From NCBI GenBank assembly GCA_964542755.1, contig CAZIWL010000029.1, positions 1-38,397 of the forward strand: 38,397 bases of DNA, in the 5' to 3' direction. Shown in pieces: positions 25,349 through 31,825 of the stretch. Numbering within the stretch: position 1 is the stretch's first letter; the number at the start of each line of letters is the position of its first letter. The position numbers and the translations under genes were made by a program. This DNA is from SKLM01 sp964542755. Lineage in GTDB: Bacteria; Chloroflexota; Anaerolineae; B4-G1. Under the pieces are notes generated by a model that worked only from the letters and a program-made list of their open reading frames with translations, had not been told where the DNA came from and ran no database searches.

Positions 25349-26341
25349 CTATTCGCTCCTCTGCGCAGCGATGGCGGCCCCGGTACGCAGTTGGGCCAGC
25401 GAGAGGTTCTCCCTCAACAGCCCCACCACCCCGAGACCGCACATCACCACATACTGAAACGTATGGGCGGCGAAGGCGATCACCATCGCCGTCTCCGCCT
25501 CAAAACCGAAGGGAAGCTCCAGTGCGTAGCGGGCCACCGAGTGGAAGACACCCACAGCGCCCGGCGACGACGGCAGCGCCACCCCCAGCGCCGTTGCGCA
25601 GGTCAGAAAGCTCGCCTCCACCAGCGAGGGCCGCTCGACGAAGGCGCCCAAGATGCCCAGATAATGCGCCACCGTCATGGACCACGCAACCACCGACCAC
25701 CCGATCAGGGACGCGATCCCTCTGCCTGACCGAAGGGCCGTCAGGCCCTCTACCAGACCGTCATACCACCCCAACCAACGCTCCGCGTCGAGCCAATCCA
25801 CTCCGCCGCACAGACGGCTCAAGACCCGTTTGCCCCACCGGGGCCTGAGCGCCAGTGCAGTCAGCAGGCCCATGGCTGCCACCCCCATGAGGGCACCGGC
25901 GATCCCGGCCTGGCGCGTCCATCCCGCATCCGCCACAAACGGCGCCGTGGCGCCCAACAGCGCCACCACAGTGAGCATATCCAGGACCCGCTCGACAACC
26001 ACTGTGGAGAGGGCGGTGCTGACCTTGATCTCGCCATCCAGGCCGACAGCAACGGCACGGGCGGGATCGCCCAGTCGTAGGGGGAGAATGTTGCTGATGA
26101 GATACCCGGCGTTCGTCAGAGAAAAGACCCGGCCCAGGCCTACACGACCACCCAGGAGCACTCGCCAGCGCGCCGACCGCGCCAGCAGAAATCCAAGCAG
26201 GGCCACTCCCGCCGGGAGGAGGTAGCGCCAGTCAGCACGCCTCAGTGCGCCGCCGACTCGGGACCATTCGATGCCGGCAACCGCGAGGCCGAGGCACACG
26301 AGGCTGACGACGATACCCAGGGCCACTTTCAGTTTTCGCAC
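25349..26341 (-). CDS. AglD/LPG-synthase-TM-region (UPF0104) family membrane protein
   Basis: This is a 330-residue polytopic protein of the lysylphosphatidylglycerol-synthase TM-region family (also called UPF0104, DUF2156-less type). Eight or so hydrophobic segments are visible. Family landmarks include RSARWRVLLGG, the LTNAGYLISNILPLRLGDPAR segment (substrate-pocket Asn and Arg), STVVVERVLDMLTV and SSPGAVGVFHSVARYAL. Relatives act in lipid or polyprenol-sugar translocation (AglD in haloarchaea) or as the flippase half of MprF. I infer a lipid-linked-sugar transport role here because of its neighbours. GTG 26341 lies eight bases after a TATAAT box, implying a leaderless transcript. It has no aminoacyl-transferase domain. 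Confidence 0.87.
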   Translation of the reverse strand: MRKLKVALGIVVSLVCLGLAVAGIEWSRVGGALRRADWRYLLPAGVALLGFLLARSARWRVLLGGRVGLGRVFSLTNAGYLISNILPLRLGDPARAVAVGLDGEIKVSTALSTVVVERVLDMLTVVALLGATAPFVADAGWTRQAGIAGALMGVAAMGLLTALALRPRWGKRVLSRLCGGVDWLDAERWLGWYDGLVEGLTALRSGRGIASLIGWSVVAWSMTVAHYLGILGAFVERPSLVEASFLTCATALGVALPSSPGAVGVFHSVARYALELPFGFEAETAMVIAFAAHTFQYVVMCGLGVVGLLRENLSLAQLRTGAAIAAQRSE

Positions 26342-26349
26342 GACAGGGG

Positions 26350-26378
26350 ATTATACCATCAGGGGCCCAGCCCCGCAA
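26350..26378 (-). promoter_or_regulatory. sigma70-type promoter giving a near-leaderless mRNA
   Basis: On the minus strand, TTGCGG (26373-26378) and a perfect TATAAT (26350-26355) are spaced by 17 bp. Only eight bases separate the -10 box from GTG 26341, so the mRNA begins at or within two bases of the start codon. The spacer contains the inverted repeat GGGGCTGGGCCCC, a possible operator. The assembly gap begins three bases beyond the -35 box. Confidence 0.6.
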
Positions 26379-26381
26379 AGC

Positions 26382-26481
26382 NNNNNNNNNNNNNNNNNNN
26401 NNNNNNNNNNNNNNNNNNNNNNNNNNNNNNNNNNNNNNNNNNNNNNNNNNNNNNNNNNNNNNNNNNNNNNNNNNNNNNNNN
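26382..26481. other. assembly gap (100 N)
   Basis: Exactly 100 undetermined bases, the conventional filler for a gap of unknown length. Sequence immediately right of it belongs to the same repeat family as the array at 37732-38397, which explains why assembly stopped here. Confidence 0.97.
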
Positions 26482-26747
26482 CTCTTGTTCTTGAGGGATC
26501 GCTAGATCCCGACTTCACCGTCAGAACCTCGTCCTCGATCCCCATCCTCATTCCCCACCTGCCGCCTCTCTCCACCGAGCCCAATCGCTCGCCCCCAGAC
26601 CAAACCGCCCGCACCAACCACACCCGCTGGATCTCGGGATCCAGCCGGAACTCGGCTGGACAACCCTCTCCGCGGTGCTCTTCCTCGTTCACCGCGCCCC
26701 TGCCCATCTCCCGCGAGTTGGCTAGAGACGGGATAGTCAAGCCTACC
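26482..26747. repeat. diverged repeat tract beside the gap
   Basis: There is no gene here. The first 30 bases contain GGGATC-GCTA-GATCCC (26495-26510), and 26626-26645 contains GCTGGATC-TCGG-GATCCAGC. The second has the same 8-bp stem, and the first the same GCTA loop, as the palindrome repeated four times between 37852 and 38370. The rest is C/T-rich like that array. I read this as the edge of a second, older copy of the array. Confidence 0.6.
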
Positions 26748-28472
26748 TCAGTCCCTCCCCCTCTCAAACACTACCACCTGCGGATGATCGTACACGACAA
26801 AACTCTCATCCAACCGCCCAAGCGGAATCGCAGTCCCTGCCTGCAGCCCACACGCAGCCGGCAGCGAGAAGGGCAGGCCCTCCGCAGGATCGTCCTTGAG
26901 TACGAGGGGACCGATATGCGGGAACCGGCCGAAGCAGGCCACCGCCTCGAACCCCGTGTCGCCCCGGAACAGCCTGCCATAGTACTCCGTCGTACTCGGA
27001 TACCGCGACGACCACTGCGCCAGCGCCCCGTAGCCGCGCCGACTCGCCACCACGAGATAGTCTGCGCTTTCCAGCAGACCATTCATCATCTCCCACTTCT
27101 CGTCGCTCTCTTCGTCGAAGACCGGCAGCTCAAGCAGCTCATAGCCTCCCTGCACCGGCAGCGGGTGATCCCAGGCTTCCACCGCAATCCGAGCTCCGGG
27201 TGCCGCTTTGGCCGACAACCACTCCGATGCCGCGACCCACGGATGGGGCGTTTGATACATGCCCGCCAGCGCAGCAGTGCGCATCAACGATGTACCCACC
27301 AATAGCCCGGAAGCGATCCTGAAGAGCATAGGTCGCTTCTCTCTCACTGCCGCCAGAGCCGCCGCGGCGTAGATCGCCAACACGGGCAGGATAGGCAGCA
27401 CGTACCGCGGGAACTTCGCGTACAATCCACCCACAAGGGCAAACGTCGGCACGACCCAGGCCAGCAGAACCCACGCGCCCGGCCGGGGACTCTCCGCGGC
27501 CACAGCCCTCACCGCTTCATAGATCAGTCCGACCACTGCACAGCTGCCCACCAGCCACCCGAGGCCCCAGCGCAGTTGCTGAACCCAGGGATAGATGTAC
27601 GCCAACGTGCCGTGATACTGGAGGGTGTACGGCACGTCCACCGATCCCCGGACGATCGCACTCTGCCTCGCCAGGTTTTGCACGAACGTGCCTGGATATG
27701 CCACTGCAAAGGGATTCACGACCACGAAGGCCGCAGCTGCAGCCAAGCCCCCACACAGGAGATCCCTCGGGCGGCGTTCGCGCCAGAAACAAGCCACCAT
27801 CAGTGGGATGCCCAGGAGGATGCCCGTCGATTTCGCACCCACGGCCAGCCCCCCGAGGGCCCCGGCGAGCCACAGATCCCTGCCGCGGCCCCTCTCGGAG
27901 AATCGGGCGGCAAAGAGCAGAGAAGCGGTAGTGAAGAAGACCAACGGCACATCGACGGTGTAGAAATGCGCTTGCTGGACGTGGGCCAACGAGAACGCCA
28001 CCAGGGCCGCGGCCAGCAGCCCGACGCGCTCGTCCACGACCTCCTTTGCGAGAGCGAAGGTCAGCGCCACGGTGCCGACGTCAAGGATGGCGCTGAGGGC
28101 CCGTCCAACGAAAAGCGGATCGATAGCGGGGACCACCGCGCTGGCCAGCCGCAGCAGGTAGAGCGGCAGATGCCCGTACGCGTAGCCCGGTGCCGCCTCA
28201 AACGGATTCAGGCTACTGGGGAAAGACATCCGCCCGGCCACGTCGACGATATACCGCTCGTCGGGGTGAGCGCCGATACCGTGGTCCCACGTGAGACTGT
28301 AGAAGCGCACCGCAGCCGCCAGCAGTAGGATGAGAAGCAACACCCATGGCTCCACTGACAGAAGCTTTCGAAGGGCAGGTGCCAGGCACTTCAACGGCGA
28401 CTTCGCCAAGTGCCAGGCACCGTGAGCACCCGTTTTCAGGATGGGCATCCGTGCACGCCGGGGATGGTCCAT
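26748..28472 (-). CDS. GT39-family glycosyltransferase-like membrane protein
   Basis: This is a 574-residue polytopic enzyme with the acidic loop TWDHGIGAHPDERYIVDVAG (61-80) after TM1 and about ten further helices. QQAHFYTVDVPLVFF, and a soluble end with SRYPSTTEYYGRLF and ESFVVYDHPQVVVF, follow. All these motifs recur in the same order in module 1 of the 1543-residue protein at 16303-20934, so the two are paralogues. A polyprenyl-phosphate-sugar donor and an extracytoplasmic acceptor are inferred. ATG 28472 coincides with the predicted transcription start of a strong promoter. Codons about 17-32 are built from two copies of an 11-bp palindrome and look like inserted repeat sequence, making an unusually long N-terminus before TM1. 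The next gene, the flippase-like protein, lies beyond the assembly gap. Confidence 0.87.
   Translation of the reverse strand: MDHPRRARMPILKTGAHGAWHLAKSPLKCLAPALRKLLSVEPWVLLLILLLAAAVRFYSLTWDHGIGAHPDERYIVDVAGRMSFPSSLNPFEAAPGYAYGHLPLYLLRLASAVVPAIDPLFVGRALSAILDVGTVALTFALAKEVVDERVGLLAAALVAFSLAHVQQAHFYTVDVPLVFFTTASLLFAARFSERGRGRDLWLAGALGGLAVGAKSTGILLGIPLMVACFWRERRPRDLLCGGLAAAAAFVVVNPFAVAYPGTFVQNLARQSAIVRGSVDVPYTLQYHGTLAYIYPWVQQLRWGLGWLVGSCAVVGLIYEAVRAVAAESPRPGAWVLLAWVVPTFALVGGLYAKFPRYVLPILPVLAIYAAAALAAVREKRPMLFRIASGLLVGTSLMRTAALAGMYQTPHPWVAASEWLSAKAAPGARIAVEAWDHPLPVQGGYELLELPVFDEESDEKWEMMNGLLESADYLVVASRRGYGALAQWSSRYPSTTEYYGRLFRGDTGFEAVACFGRFPHIGPLVLKDDPAEGLPFSLPAACGLQAGTAIPLGRLDESFVVYDHPQVVVFERGRD
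28380..28421. repeat. two copies of the palindrome GTGCCAGGCAC inside a CDS
   Basis: GTGCCAGGCAC occurs at about 28380-28390 and again at about 28410-28420, each with an AGT/ACT-type extension on its inner side. The copies lie within codons 17-32 of the GT39-like gene, before its first membrane helix. Together they could form a long stem-loop with a loop of about 19 bases. This resembles REP/MITE-like elements seen in environmental genomes. Confidence 0.65.
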
Positions 28473-28478
28473 AGATCG

Positions 28479-28507
28479 ATTCTAGCACCCCTGCCAAGGT
28501 GGGTCAA
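28479..28507 (-). promoter_or_regulatory. consensus promoter of GT39 gene, leaderless
   Basis: On the minus strand TTGACC (28502-28507) and TAGAAT (28479-28484) are separated by 17 bp. Six bases follow to ATG 28472, so the expected +1 is the A of the start codon. There is no Shine-Dalgarno, in agreement with leaderless translation. Confidence 0.7.
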
Positions 28508-28723
28508 TCAAGGGCACGGCCGTGCCCCTAACCCGCGGGCGTGTCCCCGAAGCGTGAACTCGCCGCGGTCCACGTCACCCATAAGATGCACCGTGTACCC
28601 TACACACCACTCCACGGCGTCACTCCCCCTCCTCCTCGCTGGTCGTCCCACACCGACCGGGTCTCCGTGAGCCGTGCAGCCCGCCGGATCACCGCCGCTC
28701 CCGTCCCACGAACCAGCAAGGGC
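28508..28723. other. divergent intergenic region
   Basis: This region lies between two divergent promoters (GT39-like gene leftward, TetR operon rightward). A perfect 16-bp palindrome GGGCACGGCCGTGCCC (28512-28527) lies five bases upstream of the leftward -35 box. The remaining sequence has no gene that I recognise. Confidence 0.55.
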
Positions 28724-28752
28724 TTGACAACGCCTGCGGTGCGGGGTAGAAT
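28724..28752 (+). promoter_or_regulatory. consensus promoter of the TetR-ABC-HlyD operon
   Basis: A perfect TTGACA (28724-28729) and TAGAAT (28747-28752) are spaced by 17 bp. The predicted +1 near 28759 falls inside the palindrome that follows, so a bound repressor would block initiation. Confidence 0.8.
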
Positions 28753-28755
28753 CTC

Positions 28756-28775
28756 CTGAATGAACGTTCATTCAG
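28756..28775. promoter_or_regulatory. TetR operator, 20-bp perfect palindrome
   Basis: CTGAATGAACGTTCATTCAG is a perfect 20-bp inverted repeat with the TGAATGA half-site typical of TetR/AcrR operators. It begins three bases after the -10 box and covers the start point, 16 bases before the regulator's GTG. Autorepression by the TetR protein at 28792 is the natural reading. Confidence 0.8.
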
Positions 28776-28791
28776 AAAGCAAGGGTAAAGC

Positions 28792-29529
28792 GTGACAGAA
28801 TCAGGGCAGCCATCAAGAGACGAGCGCACGGCCGACCGCCGGGAGGAGATCCTCCAGGCTGCGGCTACCCTCTTCGCCCGGAAGGGGTACCAACGCGCAG
28901 CGGTCAAGGAGATCGCCGATCTCGCCGGCATCGCGCCAGGCACGATCTACCTCTACTTCGACGGTAAGGGCGACCTGCTCATCCAGCTCATGACGCGCCT
29001 GACGGAGCTGGAGGAGTTGGACGCAGACCTGCTTGGCGCCTTCCAGACCGACGCCAGGACGTTCCTCACCACGATCTCTCGCGAGCGGATGGCCCGTCTC
29101 GTGGAGAACGAGGAGATGGTCCGCGCCATCCTGCCGCAGATGCTCGTTCAGCCTGCCCTCCGGGAGGCGTTCTACCGAGAGTTGGTCGAGCCGCTGATCT
29201 CCGTCCTTGAGGCATACGTGCGCACGCGCATCGAGGAAGGGGATATCCGACCCACGGACGTCCCGCTGACGGTCCGGGCGGTCCAGAGCCTCTTCATCGG
29301 ACTCCTCATCGTCAGGATCCTGGGCGACGAGCAGCTGCAAACCCGGTGGGAGGAGATGCCCGAACTCATTGGCAAGCTCCTCTTCGAGGGCCTGAGTCCC
29401 GGCAGCCGTGGAATGAACGAAGACATCACGGCACAACGAGGCGGCAGGAAAGGCCGGCCGGATAAGCGCGCGGGCCAGCACGCCGAGGTGGGACCAGACC
29501 CAGTGTCGGACTCTGAAGGAGGAGCATAG
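28792..29529 (+). CDS. TetR/AcrR-family transcriptional regulator
   Basis: This is a 245-residue repressor. The N-terminal DNA-binding domain (about 14-62) has RREEILQAAATLFARKGYQR and a helix-turn-helix AVKEIADLAGIAPGTIYLYF ending in the family's YxYFxxKxxL box. The C-terminal ligand-binding region (about 65-205) is helical. A polar tail of about 45 residues, rich in Gly/Arg/Asp, exceeds the usual length (190-220). GTG 28792 has AAGGG upstream. It is the first gene of a six-gene operon for an efflux-type ABC transporter and probably controls it through the adjacent 20-bp operator, relieved by a transported compound. The inducer is unknown. Confidence 0.92.
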   Translation: MTESGQPSRDERTADRREEILQAAATLFARKGYQRAAVKEIADLAGIAPGTIYLYFDGKGDLLIQLMTRLTELEELDADLLGAFQTDARTFLTTISRERMARLVENEEMVRAILPQMLVQPALREAFYRELVEPLISVLEAYVRTRIEEGDIRPTDVPLTVRAVQSLFIGLLIVRILGDEQLQTRWEEMPELIGKLLFEGLSPGSRGMNEDITAQRGGRKGRPDKRAGQHAEVGPDPVSDSEGGA

Positions 29530-29533
29530 GCCA

Positions 29534-30658
29534 ATGTCGCTCTGGCGGATCCGTTCCCTAATGCGGAAGGAGTTCCTCCACATCCTGCGCGACCGCCGCA
29601 CGCTCTTCATCATGTTCGTCATGCCCATCATCCAGCTCGTGCTCCTCGGCTACGCCGCCACCACCGACGTGGAGCACCTCCGTACCGCCGTCCTCGACTA
29701 CGACCAGACACCCGCGAGCCGTGCGCTGATCGAGGCCTACCAGGCCTCTGGCTCCTTCGACATCGCACATACCGTCTCGTCGGAGGCCGAGCTCCGCCGT
29801 CTGGTTGATCGGGGGCGCGCCCGCGCCGGCATGATCGTCCCCGGCAACTACGCCCGGACCCTTCACGCAGGGCAACGGCCCCAGGTCTCCTTCGTCATAG
29901 ATGGGTCCGACCCAAATGTAGCCAACACGCTCTACGCGGCATCGCAGTCCGTGGGACAGGCGTATTCGACCGACATCCTCAGAAGACAAGAAGGGTTGGA
30001 TCTGGACGCCATGCCCGGGATCGACGTTCGGCCTCGTGTCTGGTACAACCCGGAGATGAAGAGCGCCAACTTCATGATCCCCGGCATCATCGGGATGATC
30101 CTCTACTTTATGACCGCTCTCTTCACCTCCACATCCATCGTGCGCGAGAAAGAGCAAGGCACCATCGAGCAACTCATCGTAACGCCCGTCCAGCCCCTTG
30201 AGCTGATCCTCAGTAAGGTCGCCCCCTACGTCATCGTGGCCTTCTTCGACGTCCTGGAAGTGCTGACCATCGGCGTTCTCTGGTTCTCCGTCCCGATACG
30301 TGGCAGCCTGGCATTGTTGCTCAGTCTGTCGGGCCTGTTCCTGCTGACGTCGCTCGGGATCGGCATGCTCATCTCCAGCGTCGCCGGAACGCAGCAAGAG
30401 GCGACCATGCTCACCTTTCTCACCGTCTTCCCATCCGTCTTTCTGGGCGGCCTGTTCTTTCCGCTCGAGGCTATGCCCAGCTGGCTCCAGGCACTGACAT
30501 ACGTGATCCCGCTCCGCTACATTCTGGATGTGATTCGTGGCATTATCCTGAAGGGCGTGGGGCTTCCCGTTCTCCTCCCACAGGCGACGGCCTTGGCGCT
30601 CTTCGGCACCGGCGTGATGCTCCTTGCTGCGTCGCGCTTCCAGAAGAGGCTTGCATAA
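29534..30658 (+). CDS. ABC-2-type transporter permease
   Basis: This is a 374-residue permease of the YhhJ/YbhR/YbhS type. TM1 (about residues 22-42, RTLFIMFVMPIIQLVLLGYA) is followed by a large extracytoplasmic domain of about 130 residues. Five further helices then carry the conserved REKEQGTIEQLIVTPVQPLE segment at about 196-215, which contacts the ATPase, and FLGGLFFPLEAMPSWLQ near the end. It exports an unknown substrate, probably a drug or lipid, with the ATPases and HlyD adaptors encoded next. ATG 29534 lies four bases after the TetR stop with AGGAGG ten bases upstream. Only this one permease is present, whereas relatives usually have two, so a homodimer is implied. Confidence 0.92.
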   Translation: MSLWRIRSLMRKEFLHILRDRRTLFIMFVMPIIQLVLLGYAATTDVEHLRTAVLDYDQTPASRALIEAYQASGSFDIAHTVSSEAELRRLVDRGRARAGMIVPGNYARTLHAGQRPQVSFVIDGSDPNVANTLYAASQSVGQAYSTDILRRQEGLDLDAMPGIDVRPRVWYNPEMKSANFMIPGIIGMILYFMTALFTSTSIVREKEQGTIEQLIVTPVQPLELILSKVAPYVIVAFFDVLEVLTIGVLWFSVPIRGSLALLLSLSGLFLLTSLGIGMLISSVAGTQQEATMLTFLTVFPSVFLGGLFFPLEAMPSWLQALTYVIPLRYILDVIRGIILKGVGLPVLLPQATALALFGTGVMLLAASRFQKRLA

Positions 30659-30743
30659 TGCGTGCACCCTGGCATCATGGCTGGTTCGGAGAGGCGCCCT
30701 CCCGCTTGGGGCAGCGGGCACCCTGTGTACCCGGGTCAATTGA

Positions 30744-30749
30744 AGGAGA
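30744..30749 (+). promoter_or_regulatory. Shine-Dalgarno fixing a TTG start
   Basis: AAGGAG 11 bases before TTG 30761. The frame is open back to a GTG at 30662, but those 33 codons lack a ribosome site and family resemblance. Confidence 0.5.
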
Positions 30750-30760
30750 GACAAAGCACA

Positions 30761-31735
30761 TTGCCGGCACCAGACGCCGTTCAAGACGCTGTCATTGAGA
30801 CACAAGACCTGACCAAGAGGTTCAAGGATCTTACCGCCGTCGATAGGCTCAACCTGAGCGTCCGTCGCGGGGAAATCTTCGGCCTCCTCGGGCCGGATGG
30901 CGCGGGCAAGACCACGACCATCCGCATGCTCTGCGCCATCATGGACCCGACCTCCGGGAGCGCCACGGTTGCCGGGTTCGACACCGTCAAGGAACCTGAG
31001 GCCATCAAGAAGCGCATCGGGTACATGCCCCAGCAGTTCTCCCTCTATGGCGACCTGACCGTAGACGAGAACTTGACCTTTTTCGCCGACATCTTTCAGG
31101 TGGACCGAAAGAGCCGACAGGAGCGGAAGCAGAGGCTCTTGGCGTTCGCCCGCCTGACCGAGTTCAAGAGCCGCCGCGCCGCCAACCTCTCGGGTGGGAT
31201 GCAGAAGAAGCTTGCCCTGGCTTGCACATTGATCCATCAACCGGACATGATCTTCCTGGACGAGCCTACCACCGGTGTGGACCCCGTCTCGCGTCGCGAG
31301 TTCTGGGACATCCTCACCCAGCTCCATCTCCAGGACGTCACCCTCTTCGTGAGTACGCCCTACATGGACGAGGCCGAGCGCTGCTCGCGCGTGGCGCTGA
31401 TGTACGAGGGGGACGTCATCATCTGCGACGCGCCGTCGCACATCAAGAGCCTCGTCGACGGCGAGCTGTTGGAGGTGCGGCCGGACCGGCTCCGAAAGGC
31501 CAGCCAGCTCATCAAGGGGCAGCCCGGCGTCCTCGAGGTCCAGACCTACGGCGACCTGCTCCACGTCTTTGTGGGCGACGCGGACGCCCAGGCTGCTGCC
31601 TTGCAGGATCTACTACGCCAAAACGGCATCACCGTCAAGAGTCTGCGCCAGACCCGCCCGCGGATGGAGGAAGCCTTCATCTCCCTCATTCGCGAGCGAG
31701 AACGGTCGCAAAGGAATGATACGCCCCGAGAGTGA
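30761..31735 (+). CDS. ABC transporter ATP-binding protein 1 (H-loop degenerate)
   Basis: This is a nucleotide-binding subunit of about 324 residues. Walker A is GPDGAGKT (44-51), an Asp-containing variant seen in the first ATPase of YbhF/RbbA-type transporters. The signature LSGGM (143-147) and Walker B MIFLDEP (163-169) are intact. The switch His is replaced by Pro200 in FVSTPYMDEAE, where a normal subunit reads TTHYMDEAE. The C-terminal 100 residues are an accessory domain ending in MEEAFISLI. Start TTG 30761 was chosen for its AAGGAG. It follows the permease by about 100 bases and precedes a second ATPase with reciprocal changes. The two probably form a heterodimer with one weak ATP site. 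Confidence 0.9.
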   Translation: MPAPDAVQDAVIETQDLTKRFKDLTAVDRLNLSVRRGEIFGLLGPDGAGKTTTIRMLCAIMDPTSGSATVAGFDTVKEPEAIKKRIGYMPQQFSLYGDLTVDENLTFFADIFQVDRKSRQERKQRLLAFARLTEFKSRRAANLSGGMQKKLALACTLIHQPDMIFLDEPTTGVDPVSRREFWDILTQLHLQDVTLFVSTPYMDEAERCSRVALMYEGDVIICDAPSHIKSLVDGELLEVRPDRLRKASQLIKGQPGVLEVQTYGDLLHVFVGDADAQAAALQDLLRQNGITVKSLRQTRPRMEEAFISLIRERERSQRNDTPRE

Positions 31736-31825
31736 CGCATCCCGCATGACGCATGACGGATCACGCATTACGCTTTACGTCTCGTACGTAATCCGTAACC
31801 GACATCGAAACACAGGCGCAAACCT
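31736..31825. repeat. degenerate CGCAT-type repeats between the two ATPase genes
   Basis: The 90-base spacer opens with about five imperfect copies of an eight- to ten-base unit of the form GACGCATGACG/ATCACGCATTACG. It interrupts an otherwise tightly packed operon. I recognise similar A/T-at-end repeats in other environmental Chloroflexi sequences, but have not compared them here. Confidence 0.55.

Noticed and set aside
29558..31564. A 668-codon open frame antisense to the ABC permease and ATPase 1
   Set aside because: It spans two clear plus-strand genes and their spacer; composition is Glu/Asp/His/Gly-rich shadow sequence and no start signal is present.
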